A stretch of 35,877 nt of DNA, taken from NCBI GenBank assembly GCA_947632335.1, contig CANROX010000014.1, forward strand, positions 1-35,877, in the 5' to 3' direction. This document shows, in pieces, positions 14,821 to 23,856 of the stretch. How positions within the stretch are numbered: position 1 is the first letter of the stretch; the number at the start of each line of letters is the position of its first letter. Position numbers and translations under genes: made by a program. The notes below the pieces were generated by a model. The model saw only the letters and a list, made by a program, of their open reading frames with translations. It was not told the origin of the DNA and did not search any database. Source of the DNA: an uncultured Clostridia bacterium. GTDB taxonomy: Bacteria > Bacillota > Clostridia > Oscillospirales > Acutalibacteraceae.

Positions 14821-15999
14821 TTAAAGAGCCTCTTTAAGTGCATTAACTTTATCGGTGTCTTCCCACTTAACATTAATATCGGTTCTGCCCATATGTCCGT
14901 AGGCGGCAGTTGGACGGAATTTTGTATTGCGGAGGTTAAGTTCATTTATGATTGCCGCAGGACGGCAGTCAAATACCTTGTTTACAGCCTCTGCCAGCTG
15001 TTCATTTGTATAATCGCTTGTAGAAAAAGCGTCAACCATAACAGAAACCGGTTTTGCTACACCGATAGCATAGGCAAGCTGGACCTCACATTTCTTTGCA
15101 AGTCCGGCGGCAACAATATTTTTTGCAATATATCTTGCATAGTAAGCTGCACTTCTGTCAACCTTTGTCGGGTCTTTGCCGCTAAAAGCACCACCGCCGT
15201 GACGGCCGTATCCGCCGTATGTATCAACAATGATTTTTCTTCCCGTAAGTCCCGAGTCTCCGGCAGGTCCGCCAATAACAAATCTGCCTGTGGGGTTCAC
15301 AAGTATTCTTGTTTTATCTGTCATAAGGTTTTTGGGAATAACGGGCTTTATTACATATTCAAGAAGGTCCGATTTTATCCGTTCAAGTGAGACTTCCTCG
15401 TCATGCTGTGTGCTTATGACAACCGTATCAATGGCAACAACATTATCGTTTTCGTAAACTGCCGTAACCTGTGTTTTACCGTCGGGTCGAAGATATGGAA
15501 GAGTGCCGTTTTTTCTTACTTCTGTAAGTTTCATGGCGAGTTTATGGCAAAGGGAGATTGTAAGGGGCATAAGTTCTTCGGTTTCATCGCAGGCATAACC
15601 AAACATCATACCCTGGTCGCCGGCGCCAAACTGGTTCAGTTTGTCCTCTTCGCCGTCTTTAAGTTCATAGCTTTCATTAACTCCCATAGCAATATCAGGT
15701 GACTGTGTGGTAATAAGGTTTGTAATTTTGCAGGTGTTGCCGTTGAAAAGCAGTTTATCGTCGTTGTAGCCGATTTCGTTAATGACTTTTCTTACGATAC
15801 TTTCATAGTCCACTTTAGCGGTTGTGCTGATTTCACCCATAATATTCACCACACCTGCAACTACTGTTGTTTCGCAGGCAACATGAGCCTGATTATCCTG
15901 TTCAAAAATACTGTCAAGTATTGCGTCGGAAATCTGGTCGCAGACTTTGTCAGGATGTCCTTCTGTAACGGACTCTGATGTAAATAAATGCCTTGCCAT
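14821..15999 (-). CDS. metK: S-adenosylmethionine synthetase
   Basis: 392 aa, full length. Signature sequences: [16 protein letters not shown] (ATP and metal site), [15 protein letters not shown] and [19 protein letters not shown] (phosphate loop). It makes S-adenosylmethionine from methionine and ATP. It is a single-gene unit: its own promoter and a SAM-I riboswitch lie directly upstream, so high SAM shuts off its synthesis; the terminator after it is shared with the convergent gene. Confidence 0.98.
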   Translation of the reverse strand: MARHLFTSESVTEGHPDKVCDQISDAILDSIFEQDNQAHVACETTVVAGVVNIMGEISTTAKVDYESIVRKVINEIGYNDDKLLFNGNTCKITNLITTQSPDIAMGVNESYELKDGEEDKLNQFGAGDQGMMFGYACDETEELMPLTISLCHKLAMKLTEVRKNGTLPYLRPDGKTQVTAVYENDNVVAIDTVVISTQHDEEVSLERIKSDLLEYVIKPVIPKNLMTDKTRILVNPTGRFVIGGPAGDSGLTGRKIIVDTYGGYGRHGGGAFSGKDPTKVDRSAAYYARYIAKNIVAAGLAKKCEVQLAYAIGVAKPVSVMVDAFSTSDYTNEQLAEAVNKVFDCRPAAIINELNLRNTKFRPTAAYGHMGRTDINVKWEDTDKVNALKEAL

Positions 16000-16020
16000 A
16001 GAGCAATCTTCCTTTCTGTC

Positions 16021-16148
16021 AAAAAAGCCACCGTCAAAAGATGGTGGCTGAAAAACTCATCTTTCGGTTATACCGCAGGATTTAGCACCTTGCATAGCAG
16101 GTTGCCGGACTTCATAGGGCCTGTCCCTCAGTCTCTCTTGATAAGAAA
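16021..16148 (-). promoter_or_regulatory. SAM-I (S-box) riboswitch with terminator, controlling metK
   Basis: On the minus strand the aptamer shows CTTATCAAGAGAGACTGAGG, then GGCCC, GGCAACCT, AAGGTGCTAAATCCTGC and CCGAAAGATGAG. The first CTTATC and the last GATGAG (16061-16056) form P1. An expression platform follows: AGCCACC/GGTGGCT stem (16049-16026) and six Ts, a classic SAM-dependent terminator in front of metK. Confidence 0.96.
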
Positions 16149-16168
16149 TATTTAAGTTAACTTGTAGC

Positions 16169-16198
16169 ATTATATCACAATATAATCTATTGTGTCAA
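16169..16198 (-). promoter_or_regulatory. Promoter of metK
   Basis: TTGACA (16198-16193), an 18-base spacer, TATAAT (16174-16169), directly ahead of the SAM-I aptamer. Confidence 0.8.
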
Positions 16199-16200
16199 TA

Positions 16201-16851
16201 CTATTCTTCACCTGTGACAGAGGTCTGTGAAGTATTGGTTGTGGTATCCGTTGTATGAATAGAGGGGTTGGTATTTTTCATATCCATCATTTCATATGTT
16301 CCGCCGTACTTGTTAAGTACCTCTGCTACGGAATTATAGGTGTCAATATCTGCGTCAATATTTACAAGGGAAAGGGTAGGATTATCTTCCGCAGAGAGTC
16401 TTCTTTCAAGTTCGAGGGGGGAGGCAATATCCTCTCCATTGTAGGTAATAGTTTTTTCAGTGACAGTTACAACCACCAAAGTTTGATGAATTTCAGTTGT
16501 AGTTTCTGTCTGTGTTCCCTTAACCGGAGTTTCAAAGTTCCTGTTTGATACACCGCTTAGATATAGATATATACCAACGCACAATGCAATAAGTACAGCA
16601 AGAATTGCAACCAATATAATAATAACCTTGCCCTTCTGCTTTTCCCTTTTTTTTCTGGTATTTCTTACTCTGTTATGTTCTGTTAGAGTATTTGTATTTT
16701 GGGATATTTCACGCCGTTCCCTGTAGGAAAGGCTGTCATCAGTGCTAAAATTCTTAATGGCGTCCCTGTGTTTTTCGGAATAGCTCTGTTTAGCTTTTCT
16801 GTTTTTTCTACTTTTCTCTTCTACAATGCCGTGACTGCCACGCTTAGCCAT
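16201..16851 (-). CDS. Single-pass membrane protein with an ExbD/TolR-like outer domain (inferred)
   Basis: 216 aa from the ATG at 16851 (AGGTGG, 16862-16857); an earlier in-frame start at 16881 has no RBS. A strongly basic cytoplasmic part (1-75, many RK and RRE pairs) precedes one helix (76-99), a Thr-rich linker and an outer domain (about 124-190) with the course VVVTVTEKTITYNGEDI, LELERRL, LVNIDADIDTYNSVAEVLNK. This strand-strand-helix-strand-helix pattern with an ADxD.Y..V..VL ending resembles the ExbD/TolR periplasmic domain. A Thr-rich tail follows. No ExbB/TolQ partner is near. Function unknown; the ExbD likeness is my reading and needs a profile search. Confidence 0.8.
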   Translation of the reverse strand: MAKRGSHGIVEEKSRKNRKAKQSYSEKHRDAIKNFSTDDSLSYRERREISQNTNTLTEHNRVRNTRKKREKQKGKVIIILVAILAVLIALCVGIYLYLSGVSNRNFETPVKGTQTETTTEIHQTLVVVTVTEKTITYNGEDIASPLELERRLSAEDNPTLSLVNIDADIDTYNSVAEVLNKYGGTYEMMDMKNTNPSIHTTDTTTNTSQTSVTGEE

Positions 16852-16869
16852 AAAACCACCTCTCCCTAC

Positions 16870-16898
16870 AATGTAACACAAAAGGGAACAATCTTCAA
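16870..16898 (-). promoter_or_regulatory. Possible promoter of the 216-aa membrane protein gene
   Basis: TTGAAG (16898-16893), 17 bases, TACATT (16875-16870). The leader would be very short, with the RBS almost at the transcript start, so this is tentative. Confidence 0.4.
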
Positions 16899-16921
16899 CA
16901 CTTTTCTGCTGGAAAGTACAA

Positions 16922-16947
16922 AAGAAAATGGCGGGGTTATCCCCGCC
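16922..16947 (-). terminator. Terminator of the ABC exporter operon
   Basis: GGCGGGG (16930-16936) and CCCCGCC (16941-16947) pair across a four-base loop; on the minus strand ATTTTCTTT follows. Confidence 0.85.
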
Positions 16948-16957
16948 GTATCTTTTA

Positions 16958-18817
16958 CTATCCTACTTTGTCAAACTGAGAATTGTAAAGGTCGGCATAA
17001 TATCCGCCTTTTGCAAGAAGTTCTTCGTGAGTACCCTGTTCAACAATATCGCCGTCTTTCATAAACAGTATAAGGTCAGCGTCACGGATTGTTGAAAGTC
17101 TGTGGGCAATAATAAAACTTGTTCTTCCCTTCATAAGATTATCCATAGCTTTTTGAATACGGATTTCTGTCCTTGTATCAACAGAAGAAGTTGCCTCGTC
17201 TAAAATAAGGATTTTTGGGTCGGCAAGAATTGTTCTTGCAATAGTAAGGAGTTGTTTCTGTCCCTGGCTGACATTGGAGGCCTCCTCGTTAAGCTCCATA
17301 TTATAACCGTCCGGAAGATGCTTTACAAAGTTGTGAACATGGGCAGCTTTGGCAGCGGCAATAACCTCTTCGTCAGTGGCGTCAAGTTTACCATAGCGTA
17401 TGTTTTCCATAATGGAACCGGTAAACAGCCATGTATCCTGTAGTACCATACCGTAAAGTTCCCTAAGCTCCCGTCTGTCAAAGGAGTTAATATTATGCTC
17501 ATCAACGAGAATTTGACCGCCTTGAATGTCATAAAATCTCATAAGAAGTTTAACCATTGTTGTCTTGCCTGCGCCGGTAGGACCCACAATGGCAATTTTT
17601 TGACCCTGCTTAATTTTAGCGGAAAAGTCGTGAATAATAATTTTATCCTCACTGTAGCCGAATTTTACATTCCGGAAAGTTACATTTCCGCTTATATCGT
17701 CAACAGTAACATTTTTACCATCTGATTTTTTACAATGTTCCTCAGCAAACTGGGGTTCTTCCTCTTCCTTAATAAAGCCAAAAATTCTTTCAGCAGAGGC
17801 AGCCATTTGCTGAATCATATTTGTTACCTGTGCTATTTGCTGAATTGGCATTGTAAATTGTCTTACATACTGAATAAAGGACTGAATATCACCAATCTGA
17901 ATTGTACCTTGAATTGCAAGGTAGCCCCCAAGTACTGCGATTGCCACATATGCAATATTGCCTATAAGGGTCATAATTGGGCCGGAAAGTCCGGAGAAAA
18001 ACTGACTTTTCCAGGCGGATTTATAGAGTATATTGTTAGCTTTTTCAAATTCCTCTACATTTTTATCTACAGTATTAAAGGCTTGAACAATATTTACACC
18101 GCCGATTGTTTCTTCCACCTGACCGTTTACATGACCCAGATAATCCTGCTGATTGCGAAAGTGTTTTTGAGAAATCTTAAAAATAATTGCAATCAGTATT
18201 ATTGAAATGGGGAGCACAGCCAAGGCAATAAGAGTCATTGCCCAGTCAATGCTAAACATCATATACAGTACGCCGATAATTGTGGAAATTGATGTAACCA
18301 TCTGTGTAGCTACTTGGTTAAGACTCATACAAAGCGTATCAACATCGTTAGTTATAATTGAAAGAGTTTCACCTGTCTGTTTTCTGTCAAAGTACTTCAT
18401 GGGCATAAGATGAATTTTATGGGAAATGTCATCGCGGAGCCGATATCCAACCTTTTGGGTAACTGTGGACATAATATAGTTCTGTATAAATCCCATAATA
18501 CTGCTTGCCACATAGATAGAAAGCAGCCATACCAGTATGCCTGCAATTTTTCCAAAATCAATTCCGCTTCCGCCGGAATATTTGCTCATAATCCCTTCAA
18601 ACAGCTCGGTTGTTGCACTTCCTAAAATTTTAGGCCCTACAACATTAAATGCGGTACTGCCTATTGCCAACAACACAACAATAGCGATGGCAACTTTATA
18701 TCTGCCAATATATTTCATAAGGGCTTTAATTGAGCCTTTAAAATCCTTTGCCTTTTCTACAGGTGCGCCAAGTCCTCCGCGACCGCCTTGGCGTCTTCTG
18801 CCTCTTGGACCGGTCAT
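16958..18817 (-). CDS. ABC exporter half-transporter, catalytically complete ATPase half
   Basis: 619 aa. A Gly/Arg-rich start (GPRGRRRQGGRGGLGAP) precedes six membrane helices (about 40-320) and one ATPase domain (about 375-610). Walker A GPTGAGKTT, Q-loop VLQDTWLF, Walker B ILILDEATSSVD with the catalytic Glu, and IIAHRLST with the switch His are all canonical, but the signature is NVSQGQ rather than VSGGQ. Paired with the partner encoded immediately upstream this gives the heterodimeric exporter type (LmrCD, BmrCD, TmrAB) with one active and one degenerate ATP site. The substrate is unknown; drugs, lipids or peptides are all possible. Its start shares one base with the partner's stop. Confidence 0.93.
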   Translation of the reverse strand: MTGPRGRRRQGGRGGLGAPVEKAKDFKGSIKALMKYIGRYKVAIAIVVLLAIGSTAFNVVGPKILGSATTELFEGIMSKYSGGSGIDFGKIAGILVWLLSIYVASSIMGFIQNYIMSTVTQKVGYRLRDDISHKIHLMPMKYFDRKQTGETLSIITNDVDTLCMSLNQVATQMVTSISTIIGVLYMMFSIDWAMTLIALAVLPISIILIAIIFKISQKHFRNQQDYLGHVNGQVEETIGGVNIVQAFNTVDKNVEEFEKANNILYKSAWKSQFFSGLSGPIMTLIGNIAYVAIAVLGGYLAIQGTIQIGDIQSFIQYVRQFTMPIQQIAQVTNMIQQMAASAERIFGFIKEEEEPQFAEEHCKKSDGKNVTVDDISGNVTFRNVKFGYSEDKIIIHDFSAKIKQGQKIAIVGPTGAGKTTMVKLLMRFYDIQGGQILVDEHNINSFDRRELRELYGMVLQDTWLFTGSIMENIRYGKLDATDEEVIAAAKAAHVHNFVKHLPDGYNMELNEEASNVSQGQKQLLTIARTILADPKILILDEATSSVDTRTEIRIQKAMDNLMKGRTSFIIAHRLSTIRDADLILFMKDGDIVEQGTHEELLAKGGYYADLYNSQFDKVG

Positions 18818-21096
18818 TACTGCAACTCCTCCTTTGATAACTGACTTTCTGCAATATCACGATATACCTGGCAGTTTTTCAGCAATTCTTTATGTGTACC
18901 CCTGCCTACAAGCTGGCCGTTATCAAGAACAAGTATTTGGTCGGCGTTAAGTACAGTGCTGATTCTCTGTGCAACAATAAATATAGTACTGTTCTTAATA
19001 TTATCTTTAAGGGCCTTTCTTACACCGGAGTCTGTCTTAAAGTCAAGGGCAGAAAAGCTGTCGTCAAAAATAAGTATTTCCGGCTCATTTGCAATAGCTC
19101 TGGCAATAGAAAGTCTTTGCCTTTGGCCGCCCGATACATTGGTACCGCCCTGGCTTATTATTGTGTCATAGCCGTTTGGTTTTTCATCAATAAATTCTTT
19201 TGCGTGGGCAATTTCTGCCGCCCTTTCAATTTTCTCCATTGGCATACTTTCATCGGAAAAGGCAATATTGCTTTTGATTGTACCGGAGAATAGTATACCT
19301 TTCTGGGGTACATATCCGATTTTCTCTCGTAAATCTTCAAGGGATGCGTCTTTAATATTGCAGCCGTCAACCGTAATACTGCCTTCGGTAACATCATAAA
19401 ACCTTGGAATAAGGTTAATGAGCGTACTCTTGCCGCTGCCTGTCGAACCGATAATAGCTGTGGTTTCGCCGGTTTTAGCTGTAAAACTAATGTTGTGAAG
19501 AACAGGTTCGTTGGCACCCGGATATGTGAATGTAACATTGTTAAATTCAACATTACCCTTGTTTGATGAAAAAGTTTGAGGATGTTCCGGATTTTTAATA
19601 GAAATTTCCGTGTTTAAAACTTCGTTAAGCCTTTTTGCTGATACAATAGCCCTTGGAAGAACAATACTGGCCATACAAATCATAAGGAATGAAATGATAA
19701 TCTGCATTGTATACTGGATAAATGCCATAATATCACCTACCTGCATATTACCACTGTCAATCTGGTGAGAGCCGACCCACACAATAAGTATAGTTGTTCC
19801 ATTCATAACCAGCATCATAGCAGGAAGCATAATAGCCATAACCCTGTTTACAAAAAGGTTGGTTTTCATAAGATTATTATTAGCTGTGTCGAAGCGGTCT
19901 GTTTCGTAGCTTTCTCGGCTGAATGCCCTGATTACCGGAAGTCCTGTAAGGATTTCCCTTGAAACAAGGTTCATTCTGTCTATCAACTTTTGTAAAATAG
20001 TGAATTTTGGCATAGCAACAGTCATAAGGAATGCCACAAGCACAACAACAATGCCTACAGCAAGGCCGATAACCCATACCATACCGCCGCTCATATTCAT
20101 AACCTTGAGAAGTGCCCCTACACCCAGTATTGGTGCATATAGTATCATTCTGAGCATCATAACAATAACAAACTGAACCTGCTGAACATCATTGGTACAC
20201 CTTGTAATTAGGGAGGCGTTGCTGAATAGATTACTCTCATTTGCCGAGAAATTCACAATCTGATTATATGCGTGACTTCTTATATCCCTTGCAAAGCGTG
20301 AGGCTATTACAGAGGCAAGCAGTGATATAAGTATCATACATACGAAAACAAGACCTGTGTAGCCAAGCATTATAAGACCTGATTCCACTATATAGTCAAG
20401 CCGAATTTCGTCGGTATCTATTCCTGCACTGCTCATAAGATTTTCTGTATAAGGGACAACAACCTGCTTAATGGTATCCTCCCCAAGTTTATCAAAAGCT
20501 TTAAGTTGTTCATTTATTGTTTCAGTAATTTCTTTCCTTGTATTTTCGCTGAATAGGGGAAGTATTTTAAACAGGTCAAAATTCTTTTTATTCTTGCTGT
20601 TTTGCTGAATTTGTAAAAACTTCATTTGGTTTTCCGGCGTCATATCTTTAACACCGTTTTCCATGATTTTGTTAAAGCTCTCTGTGTCAATTTCTCCGCT
20701 GACAGAGTCCTTGCTAAGCTTACCCTTTTGGGACATTTCCATTATGTAGGTAATGAGCATAGGCTTTTCCAAAGTCTTTGCCAGTTTTGCACTATCCTTT
20801 TCACTAAGGTCCTTGAGTACAAGGATATCATTATTTTTGTAGGTATCTTCTGTGTAACAGGAAGATACGAAATCACTTTCCCTGCTGTTCATAAACAGTT
20901 GAATTTTATCAATTTCTTCCTTTGGAGATTTGTCGGGGGTTACGCAGTCAATACCCGCCTGCTGAATACCCACATTGACAATATTACTCATATAGGTTGG
21001 AAGGGATAAGTCACAATAGGCCTGTACTGCAAGAAGCATAATAGTAAAAAGTATTGGAATAATTGCAGGCTTAAAGTGCTTTAATAATTTTCCCAA
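18817..21096 (-). CDS. ABC exporter half-transporter with degenerate ATPase site and large outer insert
   Basis: 759 aa. The first helix (11-30) leads to PTYMSNIVNVGIQQAGI, then a large Lys/Glu-rich insert (about 50-228) before the second helix, so an outer domain of about 180 residues is predicted. Five more helices and the ATPase domain follow: Walker A GSTGSGKST, signature NVSGGQRQRLS (canonical), but Walker B is ILIFDDSFSALD with Asp in place of the catalytic Glu, and the switch residue is Gln (IFIVAQRIST). This half thus supplies the good signature to its partner while its own site is degenerate. The start is TTG at 21096, seven bases after AGAGGTG. No regulator gene is adjacent. Confidence 0.93.
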   Translation of the reverse strand: MGKLLKHFKPAIIPILFTIMLLAVQAYCDLSLPTYMSNIVNVGIQQAGIDCVTPDKSPKEEIDKIQLFMNSRESDFVSSCYTEDTYKNNDILVLKDLSEKDSAKLAKTLEKPMLITYIMEMSQKGKLSKDSVSGEIDTESFNKIMENGVKDMTPENQMKFLQIQQNSKNKKNFDLFKILPLFSENTRKEITETINEQLKAFDKLGEDTIKQVVVPYTENLMSSAGIDTDEIRLDYIVESGLIMLGYTGLVFVCMILISLLASVIASRFARDIRSHAYNQIVNFSANESNLFSNASLITRCTNDVQQVQFVIVMMLRMILYAPILGVGALLKVMNMSGGMVWVIGLAVGIVVVLVAFLMTVAMPKFTILQKLIDRMNLVSREILTGLPVIRAFSRESYETDRFDTANNNLMKTNLFVNRVMAIMLPAMMLVMNGTTILIVWVGSHQIDSGNMQVGDIMAFIQYTMQIIISFLMICMASIVLPRAIVSAKRLNEVLNTEISIKNPEHPQTFSSNKGNVEFNNVTFTYPGANEPVLHNISFTAKTGETTAIIGSTGSGKSTLINLIPRFYDVTEGSITVDGCNIKDASLEDLREKIGYVPQKGILFSGTIKSNIAFSDESMPMEKIERAAEIAHAKEFIDEKPNGYDTIISQGGTNVSGGQRQRLSIARAIANEPEILIFDDSFSALDFKTDSGVRKALKDNIKNSTIFIVAQRISTVLNADQILVLDNGQLVGRGTHKELLKNCQVYRDIAESQLSKEELQ

Positions 21097-21131
21097 ATGT
21101 GTTCACCTCTGTTTTATTAGTTATCCAATAT

Positions 21132-21160
21132 ATTATAACATTTTTCCAAATTTCAAACAA
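21132..21160 (-). promoter_or_regulatory. Promoter of the ABC exporter operon
   Basis: TTGTTT (21160-21155), 17 bases, TATAAT (21137-21132). CCAATA and TATTGG half-sites lie on both sides of the promoter and could be an operator, but this is weak. Confidence 0.6.
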
Positions 21161-21287
21161 CATTTATTGGAAAAAAGTTTGTGCAACCTTTATTATTGTT
21201 TGATAGTATTATTGTGCAAAATAAATAAATCAATATATAATTTAAAAGGGAATTGCACCGTAAGGGGATTTTATTTAGTTTGGTTTG

Positions 21288-21316
21288 TTGACAAAAATTA
21301 ATAATTTATGTATAAT
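21288..21316 (+). promoter_or_regulatory. Promoter of tRNA-Leu
   Basis: Perfect consensus: TTGACA (21288-21293), 17 bases, TATAAT (21311-21316), about 50 bases before the tRNA, as expected for a strongly expressed stable RNA. Confidence 0.9.
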
Positions 21317-21364
21317 TACTCTTGCGTTGGAAAATGAGAATTTTATCCGAGGCAATCATATTAT

Positions 21365-21449
21365 GCGGGCGTGGCGGAATTGGCAGACGCGCTAGATTTA
21401 GGTTCTAGTGTCAACCGATGTGCAGGTTCAAGTCCTGTCGCCCGCACCA
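21365..21449 (+). tRNA. tRNA-Leu (anticodon UAG)
   Basis: 85 bases including an encoded CCA end. The acceptor arms GCGGGCG and CGCCCGC pair fully. The anticodon stem CTAGA/TCTAG encloses the loop TTTAGGT with anticodon TAG (21399-21401), reading CUA and probably other CUN codons. A variable arm (GTCAACCGATGT region) and GGTTCAAGTCC T-arm fit a class II leucine tRNA. Confidence 0.97.
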
Positions 21450-21458
21450 AACAAAAAT

Positions 21459-21507
21459 AATCCGAACCTTGTACCGGTTGGTAATGGGTTCGGATTTGTT
21501 TTTTAAA
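21459..21507 (+). terminator. Terminator after tRNA-Leu
   Basis: AATCCGAACC (21459-21468) pairs with GGTTCGGATT (21487-21496), followed by TTTGTTTTTT. Confidence 0.88.
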
Positions 21508-21550
21508 AATATCCACATAATAACAAGGTATATTGTTACAAATAAAAAAT

Positions 21551-21593
21551 TTGCCGATACAGATTGATTAGTTATCTGTATCGGCAATTTTTT
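21551..21593. terminator. Second strong hairpin terminator downstream of tRNA-Leu
   Basis: TTGCCGATACAGAT (21551-21564) and ATCTGTATCGGCAA (21574-21587) form a perfect 14-pair stem, with T6 after and A6 before. It can act in both directions and may insulate the tRNA from the accessory region. Confidence 0.85.
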
Positions 21594-21838
21594 AGACAGA
21601 TTTTATGTGTAATTTTTTGCTAACTCTTTAAACAATATGCAAAAAATATTTTAGGGTATCACTTGATATATTCTTATATTGTCATTATAACTTTTTCGTG
21701 ATAAAATTATCTTACCGGAAAGAAATAGAATATAATTATTGTAGAGTTTTATTATTCTAATAAAGCATATTGTCTTTAGATATAGTACTATTAATGGACA
21801 ATGGGCAAAGACGAGTTAATCATCTCTGCCCATTTAAT
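21594..21838. other. A+T-rich intergenic stretch with no gene
   Basis: Between the second terminator and the end of the XRE gene I see no coding frame with an RBS. A stem ATGGGC/GCCCAT (21801-21806, 21828-21833), extended by AGA/TCT past one mismatch, lies just after the stop of the minus-strand gene but lacks a T run, so it is at best a weak terminator. Confidence 0.5.
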
Positions 21839-22777
21839 TTATAACATTTCAGTCAAGCGGTTCTTTTTGATAAGAAGTTCAATATAGTTTATAATAAGCA
21901 TTGAAAGCAAAGGTAAGCTCAATGCTAAGAAGCTATATAGTCTTACCTTTGATTCTAAGGCAGGTACTCCATATTGTGTTACATAGTATATTTCTTGTAG
22001 CCCTGCAGAAAGGCTATATGTATTAGAAAAATCATAAATTCTAAAAATAATATAAATTGACAAAAGTGATATAGCTGATGCAATACATAATATAATTGAT
22101 GTAATATTAATTGCCTTAATAAATTTTATGCCCACCTTTTGCAGGCGATTTTTATAGTATAACATTATCAATTCAAAAAATATTATTGACAGCATCACAA
22201 ACAGTTCATACCAGTAGTTGATTTTTAAAGCTAAAAATAATGGCATAATAAACAAGAATATAGCACCGAATACTATGGCTGAAAATCCACTGTATGTTAT
22301 ATCCTCTGATAAATACATTATGTTATTATCATTTTCTCTGTAAAAAATTTTGTAAGTAAATTCTGTAATCAACCATATTCCACAACCTGAAAAGGTTAAA
22401 ATACGTCCCAATACTCCATAAAGGTCATTGTCTTCTGATAAACAAACGCTTACTAAAACAAATGACCCCAAAATTATTAAAACTAAACTTATAAGGATTC
22501 CTGCCTTATATGCAAACAGAATTTTATTATTGAGTTTGAATGATTTTTTAGTTCTAGGTATTTCATCGTTTTTTGTATCATCACCAATGTTATACAAATC
22601 GTTGATTGTAATGCCTAAAGTTTTTGCAATTTCAGGCATTAGTAATGCATCTGGAATTTGCTTTCCGACCTCCCAGCGTGATACAGTTTTATCGGATACA
22701 TTAAGCTTTTCAGCAAACTCTTTTTGAGTTAACCCAAGAGCTTTGCGATAGTGTTTAATATTTTCATTTATCGCCAT
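21839..22777 (-). CDS. XRE-type helix-turn-helix regulator with membrane domain
   Basis: 312 aa. Residues 1-62 are a classic XRE domain: IKHYRKALGLTQKEFAEKLN, then VSDKTVSRWEVGKQIPD. After a charged linker (about 65-85) come about six membrane helices to the end, with no recognisable enzyme motif. Such membrane-anchored XRE proteins are common in Clostridia and probably sense envelope state, but the signal is unknown. The RBS is a modest GGAG. It is divergent from the acyltransferase-methyltransferase-HD run, so it could regulate those genes; no operator was identified. Confidence 0.9.
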   Translation of the reverse strand: MAINENIKHYRKALGLTQKEFAEKLNVSDKTVSRWEVGKQIPDALLMPEIAKTLGITINDLYNIGDDTKNDEIPRTKKSFKLNNKILFAYKAGILISLVLIILGSFVLVSVCLSEDNDLYGVLGRILTFSGCGIWLITEFTYKIFYRENDNNIMYLSEDITYSGFSAIVFGAIFLFIMPLFLALKINYWYELFVMLSIIFFELIMLYYKNRLQKVGIKFIKAINITSIILCIASAISLLSIYIIFRIYDFSNTYSLSAGLQEIYYVTQYGVPALESKVRLYSFLALSLPLLSMLIINYIELLIKKNRLTEML

Positions 22778-22813
22778 ATAATCGTCTCCAAGATTTTTAA
22801 ATTTTCTATAAAA

Positions 22814-22842
22814 ATAATAGCAAAATTTATTATTAAAGTAAA
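22814..22842 (-). promoter_or_regulatory. Promoter of the XRE-membrane regulator
   Basis: TTTACT (22842-22837), 17 bases, TATTAT (22819-22814). Confidence 0.5.
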
Positions 22843-22947
22843 CATCGCATCTGTTAAATTTGTTCTCGTTTTTTGAGAATTGGCAAAAATAGATGAATTC
22901 TTATTTAAAAAATTTCTCACTATAAATTGTAGATTAATGGAGTGATA

Positions 22948-22984
22948 ATGGAGATGCGGAGAACATTTAACGAAAATGAAAATA
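22948..22984 (+). repeat. Direct repeat copy 1: duplicated methyltransferase start
   Basis: 37 bases beginning at an ATG with its own RBS-like GGAG. They differ from 23834-23870 at only two positions, and the last 30 bases (22955-22984) are identical. They encode MEMRRTFNENEN, the N-terminal motif of the methyltransferase gene downstream, and then run in frame into the acyltransferase. This looks like the original start of the methyltransferase, cut off by the insertion. Confidence 0.9.
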
Positions 22985-23022
22985 CCGGCGGTTTTTTTAC
23001 CGAGGTTTATATGGAGGGAAAT

Positions 23023-23856
23023 ATGAATTTAAAGGAACTCTGTAAAAAGATAAATTTGCAACCTGAAATTGCAAACCGTGTGCTTGATTTCGTCCACGGT
23101 TTCGATTTTAATATCGTTAATAAACAGCTAAAGGATTTTTTAACCTATGAAAAAATGGGAGAAGCTCAAATTGAATTGCAGTCTATCCTTTATCCCGATG
23201 AGGACAATATAAAAATACTCGCATGTATGCTGAAAGCGTCACTTGATTCCTACCATATCTACAAAGAAAAGGGAATAGGCGACGATATATATTTTGCCAC
23301 TATGAAATGCTACACACGGTTTATAGATGAGACCTACAGAATGACAGGCAGGCTCTATTTTGATAGATATTGGTGGACTACACGGCAGGCGGGCTGTCAC
23401 CTTTTTAGAATAGGAAGTCTTGAATATGAAATGAAACACATTTGCAATAGTATAATAATAGGAATACATATTCCCTCGGATGCTGATTTTTCTCCCTCCT
23501 CCGTTGATGACTCTTTGACATCTGCAAAAAGATTTTTTAGGAAACATTATCCACAGTTGAATGGTTGTGAATTTGTATGCCACTCGTGGCTTTTGGACAG
23601 CCAGCTTAAAAATATGTTAAAGGAAGGTTCAAACATTTTGAGTTTTCAAAATAGGTTTGAAATTTTTGATAAAGGTCAGGCTGATACGGAGTTTATTCAG
23701 TGGCTTTATAATACTAAATCAACAAATTATCAGGATTGGCCCGAAAAAACTTCTCTGCAAAGAAATATGAAAAAGTATATTATTGCAGGCGGAGAAATTA
23801 GAAACGCTTATGGTAGATTAAAGGAGAGTAAAAATGGATCTGCGGAGAACATTTAA
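23023..23856 (+). CDS. Acyltransferase of the NAT_N/GNAT_C type
   Basis: 277 aa from the ATG at 23023, which has GGAGGG just before it and gives the normal family start (MNLKELCKKI). An in-frame ATG at 22948 would add 25 residues copied from the methyltransferase; both starts could be used. Family-typical stretches: MLKASLDSYHIYKEKGI, MKCYTRFIDE, DRYWWTTRQAGCHLFRIG, HIPSDADFS, SWLLDSQLKNML and TSLQRNMKKYIIAGGEI. The C-terminal half is a GNAT-fold domain presumed to bind an acyl donor; the substrate is unknown. The last codons (NGSAENI) and the stop come from repeat copy 2, so the gene overlaps the methyltransferase by 23 bases. Confidence 0.88.
   Translation: MNLKELCKKINLQPEIANRVLDFVHGFDFNIVNKQLKDFLTYEKMGEAQIELQSILYPDEDNIKILACMLKASLDSYHIYKEKGIGDDIYFATMKCYTRFIDETYRMTGRLYFDRYWWTTRQAGCHLFRIGSLEYEMKHICNSIIIGIHIPSDADFSPSSVDDSLTSAKRFFRKHYPQLNGCEFVCHSWLLDSQLKNMLKEGSNILSFQNRFEIFDKGQADTEFIQWLYNTKSTNYQDWPEKTSLQRNMKKYIIAGGEIRNAYGRLKESKNGSAENI

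Noticed and set aside
14893..15390. 165-aa frame opposite metK
   Set aside because: Shadow of metK, rich in Cys and Ser with no RBS.
17735..18205. Long open frames opposite the ABC exporter genes
   Set aside because: They mirror the conserved ABC frames and show no features of their own.
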